In this document: positions 43,737-53,495 of the stretch, piece by piece | Layout: each line of letters starts with the position of its first letter | Numbering within the stretch: position 1 is the stretch's first letter | Source: Pseudomonas cavernicola | GTDB lineage: Bacteria; Pseudomonadota; Gammaproteobacteria; Pseudomonadales; Pseudomonadaceae | NCBI RefSeq assembly: GCF_003596405.1 | Contig: NZ_QYUR01000008.1 | Location: forward strand, 914,120-978,119 | Reading direction: 5' to 3' | Length of the DNA: 64,000 nucleotides | Notes under the pieces: model-generated | The model's input: the letters and a program-made list of their open reading frames with translations, nothing else | Database searches by the model: none | What the model was told of the DNA's origin: nothing | Translations under genes and position numbers: made by a program

Positions 43737-44588
43737 ATGAGCATTGAACAGGGCCGCGTGGCGGTTATCACGGGTGCGGCCAGCGGCATTGGTCGCGGTC
43801 TGGCCGAATATGCCGCAGGGCTAGGCATGCGCCTGGTACTCAGCGATGTGGACGGGCAGCGGCTGCAGGCACTGTGCGCGGAATTGCAGGCACTGGGCGC
43901 CGAGGCTGTCGCCTGCGTGACCGATGTCGGCGACCCGGCGCAGGTCGAGCGTCTGCGCGATGTAGCGGTGGAGCGCTTCGGTGGCGTCGATCTGCTGTTC
44001 AACAACGCCGGGGTGATGCAGACCGGGCACTGCTGGGAGATCACCCAGGAGCAGTGGCAGCGCATGCTCAGTGTCAACCTGCAAGGCGTGATCAATGGCA
44101 TTCGCAGCTTCGTGCCGCTGCTACTGGAGCAGGGCCGCCCGGCCCATGTGGTCAACACCGCCTCGCTTGCGGGCCTGGTCAGCAGCCCCTTGATGGCACC
44201 CTACAACGTGACCAAACAGGCGGTGGTCGCGCTCTCGGAAACCCTGCATTACGAGCTGAGCCTGCAACAGGCGCAGGTCTCGGTGTCGGTGCTTTGCCCA
44301 GGGCCGGTAGCCAGCGAGATCATGGCCTCGGACCAGGTCGCAGGCGCTGCCGGTGCGCAGTTCAACGAGCTGCTCGATACCAGCATCCGCCAGGGCATGA
44401 CCCCGCTCGAACTAGCCGAACTGGTGTTCACTGCGGTGCGCGAGAAGCGCTTCTGGATACTCCCGCACAAGTTCTTCAAGCCGGCATTGGAGCGGCGGAT
44501 GCAGAGCATTCTCGAAGAGACCAATCCGCTGTTTCAGTTTGTTGATGAGAAAGGAACCGAGATTGAAGGAGAGCACGATGCCGCTTGA
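43737..44588 (+). CDS. Short-chain dehydrogenase/reductase (copy B)
   Basis: 283 residues, same protein as 54412-55263, where it is described. AGGAG precedes the ATG; the 3' end overlaps the next gene by 11 bp. Confidence 0.9.
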   Translation: MSIEQGRVAVITGAASGIGRGLAEYAAGLGMRLVLSDVDGQRLQALCAELQALGAEAVACVTDVGDPAQVERLRDVAVERFGGVDLLFNNAGVMQTGHCWEITQEQWQRMLSVNLQGVINGIRSFVPLLLEQGRPAHVVNTASLAGLVSSPLMAPYNVTKQAVVALSETLHYELSLQQAQVSVSVLCPGPVASEIMASDQVAGAAGAQFNELLDTSIRQGMTPLELAELVFTAVREKRFWILPHKFFKPALERRMQSILEETNPLFQFVDEKGTEIEGEHDAA

Positions 44589-45504
44589 TAGCCAGATCGC
44601 CGCCGTACTGCAGCAGTTCAGTGGCCTGCCGCAGCAGGATCTCAGCCAGCTGAGTGCCGCGCAGTATCGCCAGTCTGCCGACAACATGATGCAGCCCATC
44701 CCCGGCGAGCCCATGGCCGAGGTTCGCGATCTGCGCGTGGCCGGCGCCACCGGCGAGTTGGACGCGCGCCTGTATCGGCCGCTGGACCAGCCGAACCTGC
44801 CGCTCCTGGTGTTCTTCCATGGCGGCGGCTTCGTCTTTGGCACTCTGGATACCCATGACAACCTCTGCCGCTCGCTTGCCAAACAGACTGGCGCCGTGGT
44901 GGTGTCGATCGCCTACCGGTTGGCACCGGAGGCCAAGTTCCCGGCGGCCCCGCTGGATTGCTACCGCGTCACCTGTTGGCTGGTCGAGCAGGCTCAGGCC
45001 CTGGGCGTCGACGCCAGCCGCCTAGCCCTGGCTGGCGACAGCGCCGGGGGCAACCTGGCGCTTGCTGTGAGCCGCCTGGCGGCCGAGCGCAAAGGCCCGC
45101 GTATCAGCTATCAATGCCTGTTTTATCCGGTCACCGATGGGCGCTGTGACAGTCCCTCCTATGAGGCCTTCGCCGAGGGCTATTTCCTCACCCGCGAGAT
45201 GATGCTGTGGTGCTGGCAGCACTATCTGCAGAATCCCGAGCAGGCTGATGACGCACTCGCCTCGCCGTTGCGCGCCGAGGAACTGGACAATCTGCCGCCC
45301 ACCACCCTGATCACCGCCGAGTTCGACCCGCTGCGCGACGAGGGCGAGGCCTTCGCCAAGCGCCTGCAGCAAGCCGGCGTCGCCACGCGCCTGGAGCGCT
45401 ATGACGGGATGATCCACGGCTTCGTCAGCATGGCACCCTTTGTCGAGCGCGCGGCCGAAGCCCTGGCGGCGGCGGCCACCGATCTGCGCGCGGCGCTTAA
45501 CTGA
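44578..45504 (+). CDS. HSL-type alpha/beta hydrolase (copy B)
   Basis: 308 residues, same protein as 53496-54422. Confidence 0.9.
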   Translation: MPLDSQIAAVLQQFSGLPQQDLSQLSAAQYRQSADNMMQPIPGEPMAEVRDLRVAGATGELDARLYRPLDQPNLPLLVFFHGGGFVFGTLDTHDNLCRSLAKQTGAVVVSIAYRLAPEAKFPAAPLDCYRVTCWLVEQAQALGVDASRLALAGDSAGGNLALAVSRLAAERKGPRISYQCLFYPVTDGRCDSPSYEAFAEGYFLTREMMLWCWQHYLQNPEQADDALASPLRAEELDNLPPTTLITAEFDPLRDEGEAFAKRLQQAGVATRLERYDGMIHGFVSMAPFVERAAEALAAAATDLRAALN

Positions 45505-45518
45505 GGGGAGGGCGGAGC

Positions 45519-46627
45519 ATGCAACTGGATACCCCGCAGCAACTGCTCGAGGCCATCCGCCGTGGCGAGATGGTGGTCATCACCGACGACGAAAGCGACA
45601 GCGAAGGCTCGCTACTGATGGCGGCCGAGCAAGTCGATGCCAGCGCGATCAATTTTATGGCGCTGCATGCCAGAGGCCTAATCTGCCTGGCCTTGACCGA
45701 GGAACGCTGCCAGGCGCTGGGCCTCGGCCTGATGGTGCCGAACTCGCGCGCGCTCCATGGCATGGGCTTTACCGTGTCGATTGAGGCGACCACCGGCGTC
45801 TCCACCGGGATCTCCGCCGCCGACCGTGCGCGTTCGATCCAGGTCGCGGTGGATCCGGCCAGCGGCCCAGCGATCTGGTCCAGCCGGGGCATATTTTCCC
45901 GTTGCAGGCGCAGCCGGGCGGGGTGATGCAGCGCGCCGGGCATATCGAGGCCGCCTGCGATCTGGCGCGCCTGGCCGGGCTAATGCCGGCGGCGACCCTG
46001 GTCGGCATCCTCAACGAAGAGGGGGAGATGGCCCGAGGTGCCGAGTTGCAAGCGTTTGCTCAGACGCACGGGTTGAGGATCGGCAGCATCGCCGACCTGA
46101 TCCACTACCGCATCCTGCATGAAGGCACCATCCAGCGCTCCGACGAATATCCGCTGCGCACTCGTCATGGCGAGTTTCGGGTGCTGACCTATCACGATGC
46201 CTACAAGGGGCAACTGCACCTGGCGCTGGTCAAGGGCCAGATCAGCACCGAGCGCCCCACGTTGGTGCGGGTGCAGGCGGTCGAGACCCTGCGCGACTCA
46301 CTCGGCTGCGAGCCCGAGAGCGGGCCGCAGCAATGGAACCTGGAGCGTGCCCTGGCGCGCGTAGCCGCCGAGGGCAGCGGCGTGGTGGTCTTGCTGGCGC
46401 AGCAGGAAATCCCGAGCGGCCTGCTCGAGCAACTGCGCCAGCAGGGCGGTGGCAAGCCGCGGCCGCCACAGTTCCCGCAGCGCACCCTGGGCATAGGCGC
46501 GCAGATCCTGCGCGACCTCAATGTGCGCAAGATGCGCCTGCTGAGTTTCCCGGTACCTTACAAGGCGGTCTCCGGTTTCGAGCTGGAAGTCGCCGAATTC
46601 ATCCCCTTCCATCCGGCAACAGGGTGA
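45519..46627 (+). pseudogene. RibBA-like gene, frameshifted in copy B
   Basis: One C is missing from a CCCC run near 45867, breaking the frame near residue 116; copy A breaks at a different site and copy C is intact. Described at 52372-53481. Confidence 0.75.
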
Positions 46628-46634
46628 GGCCGCG

Positions 46635-47840
46635 ATGACAGCCGCGCTGGAAAAACTCTTTGGTCCGGCGCGTTTAGCCGGGCTGACGCTGCGTAACCGG
46701 GTGATCAAGACCGCCACCTTCGAGGGCATGTGCCCCGGCGGGGTACCGGGCGAGGAGCTGATCCGCCACCACGCCGAGATGGCCCGTGGCGGGGTGGCGC
46801 TGACTACTCTGGCCTACTGCGGGGTGTCGCCGGACGGCCTGACCTTCCCCGACCAGATGTGGATGCACGAGGGCATCTTTGCGCAGCTGCAACGCCTCAC
46901 CGCCGCGGTGCATGCCGAGGGTGGCGCCGTTTCCGCGCAGTTGGCCCATTGCGGCTTCTTCAGTCGCAACAAGCCCCGCAATATCCCGCGGCCCAAAGGG
47001 CCGAGCGCCGGCATCAATCAGTACGGTCTGTTCTCCGGGATTCCCTTCGCCGGCGCCATGACCGCGCAAGACATCGCCAAGACCCTGGGCGAATACGCCG
47101 AGGCCGCGGCCTTCGTCAAACGGGCGGGTTTCGATGCGATCGAGATCCACATGGGCCACGGCTACCTGCTCAGCCAATTCATCTCGCCGGCGACCAACAA
47201 GCGCCGCGACCAATACGGCGGCTCGCTGGAGAACCGCATGCGCCTACCGCTGGAGGTGCTGGCGGCGGTGCGCGCGGCGGTGGGCGAGGACTTCCCGCTG
47301 CTGGCCAAGCTCAACCTCAGCGACGGCTTCGCCGGCGGCCTGAGCATCGAGGAGTCCTGCCGCGCCGCGCAGCTGCTGGAGCAGGCCGGGCTGAACGCCA
47401 TTGTCATGAGCGGTGGCTCGGTCACCCGCTCACCGATGTATCTGTTCCGTGGCGACAGCCCGCTTGCGGCCATGGTCAAGCTGGAGAAGAACCCGCTGCA
47501 GCGCACCGCGATGAAACTGTTCGGCGGCGCCCTATTTCCCGATTCGCCCTTCGAGGAGCTGTATTTTCTCGAACAAGCGCGACGGATGCGCCAGGCCACT
47601 CGGCTGCCGCTGGTCTACCTGGGCGGTGTGAGCAGCGCCGAGAGCATGCGCCGAGCGATGAACGAGGGCTTCGACTTCATCGCCATGGGCCGCGCCCTGC
47701 TCAATGACCCCGACTTGCTGGAGCGGGTGCGCTCCGACGCACAGCACCGGAGTGCCTGCACCCACTGCAACCTGTGTGTCGCCAGTATGGCGCTACCGGG
47801 TGGGGTGCGTTGTGTGCTGAATGCGCCAGGGTGTTTGTAG
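46635..47840 (+). CDS. OYE-family NADH:flavin oxidoreductase (copy B)
   Basis: 401 residues, same protein as 51159-52364. Confidence 0.9.
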   Translation: MTAALEKLFGPARLAGLTLRNRVIKTATFEGMCPGGVPGEELIRHHAEMARGGVALTTLAYCGVSPDGLTFPDQMWMHEGIFAQLQRLTAAVHAEGGAVSAQLAHCGFFSRNKPRNIPRPKGPSAGINQYGLFSGIPFAGAMTAQDIAKTLGEYAEAAAFVKRAGFDAIEIHMGHGYLLSQFISPATNKRRDQYGGSLENRMRLPLEVLAAVRAAVGEDFPLLAKLNLSDGFAGGLSIEESCRAAQLLEQAGLNAIVMSGGSVTRSPMYLFRGDSPLAAMVKLEKNPLQRTAMKLFGGALFPDSPFEELYFLEQARRMRQATRLPLVYLGGVSSAESMRRAMNEGFDFIAMGRALLNDPDLLERVRSDAQHRSACTHCNLCVASMALPGGVRCVLNAPGCL

Positions 47841-47958
47841 ATTGTGCGTAAGAAGTGGGATGGGTACGAGTCTGGGAGCCCCATGGAGCACTGAAGTTGG
47901 TTAGCCGCTTCAGGCAAAAATGCAGTGGGGTGCGGTCCGATCAGCGATGACGCATAAC

Positions 47959-48056
47959 AAAGGTTCTTCCCGGAACTCCGGGGGGTGGCGGTGAACACCG
48001 GATAGGCAAGAGGGTGTTAACCCTTCATGTCCCCCGGTAGTCCGTGAAGAACCTTT
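47959..48056. repeat. Palindromic element (copy B)
   Basis: Reverse copy of the 98-bp element at 32105-32202, same length. Confidence 0.6.
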
Positions 48057-48074
48057 TTAATGCTTGGCGATCAC

Positions 48075-48842
48075 TCAGGAGAGGAAGCCGCCATCCACAT
48101 TCAGCGCCACGCCAGTGGTGTAGCTGGACGCATCGCTAGCCAGGTACAGCACGGTGCCGGCCATCTCGCTCGGGTCCGCCACGCGCTTGAGCGGAATCTG
48201 CAGCAGAGCGGTATTCAGGATCGCGTCGTTTTTCACTAGGGCGGAAGCGAACTTGGTGTCGGTCAGGCCTGGCAGCAGCGCGTTGCAGCGGATGCCGAAC
48301 TGCGCGCACTCCTTGGCGAAGACCTTGGTCATATTGATCACCGCAGCTTTCGTCACGGAGTAGATGCCTTGGAAGATTCCCGGCGATACGCCGTTGATCG
48401 AGGCAACGTTGATGATGCTGCCTTTGCCGTTTTCACGCATCAGCTTGCCGGCTTCGATGGACATGAAGAAGTAACCGCGGATGTTCACATCCACGGTCTT
48501 CTGGAAGGCCGACAAGTCGGTATCCAGCACATTGCAGAACTGCGGGTTGGTGGCGGCGTTATTGACCAGAATGTCCAGGCGACCAAATTGCTCGCGGATT
48601 TGCGCAAAAACGCTTTGAATCTGTTCCATCTCGCCGATATGACAGGCGATAGCCGTGGCTTTGCCGCCAGCCGCGATAATCGCGTCAGCTACGGCTTGGC
48701 AGCCTTCGATCTTGCGGCTGGAGACGATGACATGGGCGCCTTGCTGAGCCAGCAGTTTGGCGATGGCTTCGCCGATTCCGCGGCTGGCACCCGATACGAA
48801 GGCGATTTTGCCGTCGAGGTCGAACAGTGTGGTCTTGGACAT
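48075..48842 (-). CDS. Short-chain dehydrogenase/reductase (copy B)
   Basis: 255 residues, same protein as 31319-32086. Confidence 0.9.
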   Translation of the reverse strand: MSKTTLFDLDGKIAFVSGASRGIGEAIAKLLAQQGAHVIVSSRKIEGCQAVADAIIAAGGKATAIACHIGEMEQIQSVFAQIREQFGRLDILVNNAATNPQFCNVLDTDLSAFQKTVDVNIRGYFFMSIEAGKLMRENGKGSIINVASINGVSPGIFQGIYSVTKAAVINMTKVFAKECAQFGIRCNALLPGLTDTKFASALVKNDAILNTALLQIPLKRVADPSEMAGTVLYLASDASSYTTGVALNVDGGFLS

Positions 48843-48881
48843 GGGGTTCCCCTTGTGATGGGCCGAAAGTTGTAAGCCGGA

Positions 48882-49460
48882 TTACAGCGTCGATTTATTG
48901 ATGACTTGCAGGCTCATGTGCTCCAGCAGCTTGTTCATCTGAATGAACTGTGCGAAGCGTTTGTCCTGGGTTTGGCCATGGAAGAAACGGTAGTAAATCT
49001 GCTGCACGATGCCGGCCAGGCGGAACAGGCCGTAGGTGTAGTAGAAGTCGAAATTCTTGATCTCGATGCCTGAGCGCTCGGCGTAGTAGTCGACGAACTC
49101 CTGGCGGGTCAGCATGCCCGGCGCATTACTCGGCTGGCGGCGCATCAGTTGCACCGGCGGCGGGTCATTGGCTTCGATCCAGTAGGCCAAGGTGTTGCCC
49201 AGGTCCATCAGCGGGTCGCCGATAGTGGTCAGCTCCCAGTCCAGTACGCCGATGATCTGCATCGGGTTGGCCGGGTCGAGGATGACGTTGTCGAAGCGGT
49301 AGTCGTTATGCACGATGCTCGACTTGTGATGGTCGGCCGGCATCTTGTCCTTCAGCCAGGCTTTGGTGGTTTCCCAGGTCGGCGCGTCAGGGGTCAGGGC
49401 TTTCTCGTAGCGGTCGCTCCAGCCACCGATCTGGCGCTGTACATAGCCTTCCGGCTTGCC
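48882..49460 (-). pseudogene. Phosphotransferase gene fragment (copy B, 5' end missing)
   Basis: C-terminal 192 codons of the gene at 30212-31279. At 49460 the sequence folds back, so the frame reads on into the antisense of copy C, making a chimeric 322-codon frame (48882-49850) whose N-terminal 130 residues are antisense noise. Confidence 0.85.
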
Positions 49461-49538
49461 AGTCTGTGCAAAAACTTCATCGACAAGTTCGTCGACCTGC
49501 ACAACGTCGACTACCACGCCTGTGGTCTCGGCGACCTG
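49461..49538. other. Orientation switch 2: 78-bp spacer of a 9-kb palindrome
   Basis: Copy B ends at 49460 (matching 30701 of A); copy C starts at 49463 (matching 30625). The 78-bp spacer is the unpaired 30625-30700 sequence plus two bases. If two homopolymer slips are allowed (CCC to CC, GG to G), the B arm extends a few bases into the spacer, leaving a short TC overlap at the switch. No insertion sequence or adapter is visible. Confidence 0.9.
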
Positions 49539-50117
49539 GGCAAGCCGGAAGGCTATGTACAGCGCCAGATCGGTGGCTGGAGCGACCGCTACGAGAAAGC
49601 CCTGACCCCTGACGCGCCGACCTGGGAAACCACCAAAGCCTGGCTGAAGGACAAGATGCCGGCCGACCATCACAAGTCGAGCATCGTGCATAACGACTAC
49701 CGCTTCGACAACGTCATCCTCGACCCGGCCAACCCGATGCAGATCATCGGCGTACTGGACTGGGAGCTGACCACTATCGGCGACCCGCTGATGGACCTGG
49801 GCAACACCTTGGCCTACTGGATCGAAGCCAATGACCCGCCGCCGGTGCAACTGATGCGCCGCCAGCCGAGTAATGCGCCGGGCATGCTGACCCGCCAGGA
49901 GTTCGTCGACTACTACGCCGAGCGCTCAGGCATCGAGATCAAGAATTTCGACTTCTACTACACCTACGGCCTGTTCCGCCTGGCCGGCATCGTGCAGCAG
50001 ATTTACTACCGTTTCTTCCATGGCCAAACCCAGGACAAACGCTTCGCACAGTTCATTCAGATGAACAAGCTGCTGGAGCACATGAGCCTGCAAGTCATCA
50101 ATAAATCGACGCTGTAA
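49463..50117 (+). pseudogene. Phosphotransferase gene fragment (copy C, 5' end missing)
   Basis: Codons from SLCKNFIDKF onward of the gene at 30212-31279, to the normal stop. The frame stays open upstream into antisense of copy B (from 49149), giving a second chimeric 322-codon frame that mirrors the one on the minus strand. Confidence 0.85.
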
Positions 50118-50156
50118 TCCGGCTTACAACTTTCGGCCCATCACAAGGGGAACCCC

Positions 50157-50924
50157 ATGTCCAAGACCACACTGTTCGACCTCGACGGCAAAATCGCCTT
50201 CGTATCGGGTGCCAGCCGCGGAATCGGCGAAGCCATCGCCAAACTGCTGGCTCAGCAAGGCGCCCATGTCATCGTCTCCAGCCGCAAGATCGAAGGCTGC
50301 CAAGCCGTAGCTGACGCGATTATCGCGGCTGGCGGCAAAGCCACGGCTATCGCCTGTCATATCGGCGAGATGGAACAGATTCAAAGCGTTTTTGCGCAAA
50401 TCCGCGAGCAATTTGGTCGCCTGGACATTCTGGTCAATAACGCCGCCACCAACCCGCAGTTCTGCAATGTGCTGGATACCGACTTGTCGGCCTTCCAGAA
50501 GACCGTGGATGTGAACATCCGCGGTTACTTCTTCATGTCCATCGAAGCCGGCAAGCTGATGCGTGAAAACGGCAAAGGCAGCATCATCAACGTTGCCTCG
50601 ATCAACGGCGTATCGCCGGGAATCTTCCAAGGCATCTACTCCGTGACGAAAGCTGCGGTGATCAATATGACCAAGGTCTTCGCCAAGGAGTGCGCGCAGT
50701 TCGGCATCCGCTGCAACGCGCTGCTGCCAGGCCTGACCGACACCAAGTTCGCTTCCGCCCTAGTGAAAAACGACGCGATCCTGAATACCGCTCTGCTGCA
50801 GATTCCGCTCAAGCGCGTGGCGGACCCGAGCGAGATGGCCGGCACCGTGCTGTACCTGGCTAGCGATGCGTCCAGCTACACCACTGGCGTGGCGCTGAAT
50901 GTGGATGGCGGCTTCCTCTCCTGA
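50157..50924 (+). CDS. Short-chain dehydrogenase/reductase (copy C)
   Basis: 255 residues, same protein as 31319-32086. Confidence 0.9.
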   Translation: MSKTTLFDLDGKIAFVSGASRGIGEAIAKLLAQQGAHVIVSSRKIEGCQAVADAIIAAGGKATAIACHIGEMEQIQSVFAQIREQFGRLDILVNNAATNPQFCNVLDTDLSAFQKTVDVNIRGYFFMSIEAGKLMRENGKGSIINVASINGVSPGIFQGIYSVTKAAVINMTKVFAKECAQFGIRCNALLPGLTDTKFASALVKNDAILNTALLQIPLKRVADPSEMAGTVLYLASDASSYTTGVALNVDGGFLS

Positions 50925-50942
50925 GTGATCGCCAAGCATTAA

Positions 50943-51040
50943 AAAGGTTCTTCACGGACTACCGGGGGACATGAAGGGTTAACACCCTCTTGCCTATCCG
51001 GTGTTCACCGCCACCCCCCGGAGTTCCGGGAAGAACCTTT
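50943..51040. repeat. Palindromic element (copy C)
   Basis: Identical to the 98-bp element at 32105-32202, between convergent SDR and OYE genes. Confidence 0.6.
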
Positions 51041-51158
51041 GTTATGCGTCATCGCTGATCGGACCGCACCCCACTGCATTTTTGCCTGAAGCGGCTAACC
51101 AACTTCAGTGCTCCATGGGGCTCCCAGACTCGTACCCATCCCACTTCTTACGCACAAT

Positions 51159-52364
51159 CTACAAACACCCTGGCGCATTCAGCACACAACGCACCCCACC
51201 CGGTAGCGCCATACTGGCGACACACAGGTTGCAGTGGGTGCAGGCACTCCGGTGCTGTGCGTCGGAGCGCACCCGCTCCAGCAAGTCGGGGTCATTGAGC
51301 AGGGCGCGGCCCATGGCGATGAAGTCGAAGCCCTCGTTCATCGCTCGGCGCATGCTCTCGGCGCTGCTCACACCGCCCAGGTAGACCAGCGGCAGCCGAG
51401 TGGCCTGGCGCATCCGTCGCGCTTGTTCGAGAAAATACAGCTCCTCGAAGGGCGAATCGGGAAATAGGGCGCCGCCGAACAGTTTCATCGCGGTGCGCTG
51501 CAGCGGGTTCTTCTCCAGCTTGACCATGGCCGCAAGCGGGCTGTCGCCACGGAACAGATACATCGGTGAGCGGGTGACCGAGCCACCGCTCATGACAATG
51601 GCGTTCAGCCCGGCCTGCTCCAGCAGCTGCGCGGCGCGGCAGGACTCCTCGATGCTCAGGCCGCCGGCGAAGCCGTCGCTGAGGTTGAGCTTGGCCAGCA
51701 GCGGGAAGTCCTCGCCCACCGCCGCGCGCACCGCCGCCAGCACCTCCAGCGGTAGGCGCATGCGGTTCTCCAGCGAGCCGCCGTATTGGTCGCGGCGCTT
51801 GTTGGTCGCCGGCGAGATGAATTGGCTGAGCAGGTAGCCGTGGCCCATGTGGATCTCGATCGCATCGAAACCCGCCCGTTTGACGAAGGCCGCGGCCTCG
51901 GCGTATTCGCCCAGGGTCTTGGCGATGTCTTGCGCGGTCATGGCGCCGGCGAAGGGAATCCCGGAGAACAGACCGTACTGATTGATGCCGGCGCTCGGCC
52001 CTTTGGGCCGCGGGATATTGCGGGGCTTGTTGCGACTGAAGAAGCCGCAATGGGCCAACTGCGCGGAAACGGCGCCACCCTCGGCATGCACCGCGGCGGT
52101 GAGGCGTTGCAGCTGCGCAAAGATGCCCTCGTGCATCCACATCTGGTCGGGGAAGGTCAGGCCGTCCGGCGACACCCCGCAGTAGGCCAGAGTAGTCAGC
52201 GCCACCCCGCCACGGGCCATCTCGGCGTGGTGGCGGATCAGCTCCTCGCCCGGTACCCCGCCGGGGCACATGCCCTCGAAGGTGGCGGTCTTGATCACCC
52301 GGTTACGCAGCGTCAGCCCGGCTAAACGCGCCGGACCAAAGAGTTTTTCCAGCGCGGCTGTCAT
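51159..52364 (-). CDS. OYE-family NADH:flavin oxidoreductase (reference copy)
   Basis: 401 residues, a TIM-barrel flavoprotein of the old-yellow-enzyme class. FMN and substrate motifs: IEIHMGHGYLLSQFISP and RRDQYGGSLENRMR in the middle, YLGGVSS and FDFIAMGRALLNDPDL for phosphate binding. The C-terminus has CTHCNLC and a further cysteine 11 residues on, similar to the iron-sulfur ligand region of 2,4-dienoyl-CoA reductases but with altered spacing and without their second half. It is the last gene of a minus-strand set SDR, hydrolase, RibBA-like, OYE. In a steroid locus it may reduce a ring or side-chain double bond; substrate unproven. Confidence 0.9.
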   Translation of the reverse strand: MTAALEKLFGPARLAGLTLRNRVIKTATFEGMCPGGVPGEELIRHHAEMARGGVALTTLAYCGVSPDGLTFPDQMWMHEGIFAQLQRLTAAVHAEGGAVSAQLAHCGFFSRNKPRNIPRPKGPSAGINQYGLFSGIPFAGAMTAQDIAKTLGEYAEAAAFVKRAGFDAIEIHMGHGYLLSQFISPATNKRRDQYGGSLENRMRLPLEVLAAVRAAVGEDFPLLAKLNLSDGFAGGLSIEESCRAAQLLEQAGLNAIVMSGGSVTRSPMYLFRGDSPLAAMVKLEKNPLQRTAMKLFGGALFPDSPFEELYFLEQARRMRQATRLPLVYLGGVSSAESMRRAMNEGFDFIAMGRALLNDPDLLERVRSDAQHRSACTHCNLCVASMALPGGVRCVLNAPGCL

Positions 52365-52371
52365 CGCGGCC

Positions 52372-53481
52372 TCACCCTGTTGCCGGATGGAAGGGGATGA
52401 ATTCGGCGACTTCCAGCTCGAAACCGGAGACCGCCTTGTAAGGTACCGGGAAACTCAGCAGGCGCATCTTGCGCACATTGAGGTCGCGCAGGATCTGCGC
52501 GCCTATGCCCAGGGTGCGCTGCGGGAACTGTGGCGGCCGCGGCTTGCCACCGCCCTGCTGGCGCAGTTGCTCGAGCAGGCCGCTCGGGATTTCCTGCTGC
52601 GCCAGCAAGACCACCACGCCGCTGCCCTCGGCGGCTACGCGCGCCAGGGCACGCTCCAGGTTCCATTGCTGCGGCCCGCTCTCGGGCTCGCAGCCGAGTG
52701 AGTCGCGCAGGGTCTCGACCGCCTGCACCCGCACCAACGTGGGGCGCTCGGTGCTGATCTGGCCCTTGACCAGCGCCAGGTGCAGTTGCCCCTTGTAGGC
52801 ATCGTGATAGGTCAGCACCCGAAACTCGCCATGACGAGTGCGCAGCGGATATTCGTCGGAGCGCTGGATGGTGCCTTCATGCAGGATGCGGTAGTGGATC
52901 AGGTCGGCGATGCTGCCGATCCTCAACCCGTGCGTCTGAGCAAACGCTTGCAACTCGGCACCTCGGGCCATCTCCCCCTCTTCGTTGAGGATGCCGACCA
53001 GGGTCGCCGCCGGCATTAGCCCGGCCAGGCGCGCCAGATCGCAGGCGGCCTCGATATGCCCGGCGCGCTGCATCACCCCGCCCGGCTGCGCCTGCAACGG
53101 GAAAATATGCCCCGGCTGGACCAGATCGCTGGGGCCGCTGGCCGGATCCACCGCGACCTGGATCGAACGCGCACGGTCGGCGGCGGAGATCCCGGTGGAG
53201 ACGCCGGTGGTCGCCTCAATCGACACGGTAAAGCCCATGCCATGGAGCGCGCGCGAGTTCGGCACCATCAGGCCGAGGCCCAGCGCCTGGCAGCGTTCCT
53301 CGGTCAAGGCCAGGCAGATTAGGCCTCTGGCATGCAGCGCCATAAAATTGATCGCGCTGGCATCGACTTGCTCGGCCGCCATCAGTAGCGAGCCTTCGCT
53401 GTCGCTTTCGTCGTCGGTGATGACCACCATCTCGCCACGGCGGATGGCCTCGAGCAGTTGCTGCGGGGTATCCAGTTGCAT
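52372..53481 (-). CDS. RibBA-like protein with eroded active sites (reference copy)
   Basis: 369 residues: a RibB-like N-terminal domain (1-200) fused to a RibA-like C-terminal domain (205-369). The fold is clear (GLICLALTEERC, GISAADRA, PGHIFPL, GHIEA, IADLIHYR), but the usual DDEDRENEGDL loop is DDESDSEGSL (23-32), the catalytic glutamate of the CELTND segment is Gly163, and GHTEA is GHIEA (His142 kept). In the C-terminal domain the three zinc cysteines of GTP cyclohydrolase II are missing (251-266 reads RVQAVETLRDSLGCEP) and QEGRGIGL is QEIPSGLL. Riboflavin synthesis is therefore doubtful. It lies between hydrolase and OYE genes, 14 and 7 bp away, in one operon. Confidence 0.85.
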   Translation of the reverse strand: MQLDTPQQLLEAIRRGEMVVITDDESDSEGSLLMAAEQVDASAINFMALHARGLICLALTEERCQALGLGLMVPNSRALHGMGFTVSIEATTGVSTGISAADRARSIQVAVDPASGPSDLVQPGHIFPLQAQPGGVMQRAGHIEAACDLARLAGLMPAATLVGILNEEGEMARGAELQAFAQTHGLRIGSIADLIHYRILHEGTIQRSDEYPLRTRHGEFRVLTYHDAYKGQLHLALVKGQISTERPTLVRVQAVETLRDSLGCEPESGPQQWNLERALARVAAEGSGVVVLLAQQEIPSGLLEQLRQQGGGKPRPPQFPQRTLGIGAQILRDLNVRKMRLLSFPVPYKAVSGFELEVAEFIPFHPATG

Positions 53482-53495
53482 GCTCCGCCCTCCCC

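Larger units (their letters stand above)
40294..49460 (-). repeat. Repeat unit copy B (inverted)
   Basis: Reverse complement of copy C from about 58700 back to 49539. Noisy up to about 41022, then near identical, with one-base deletions near 43400 and 45867 that break two genes. Confidence 0.95.
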
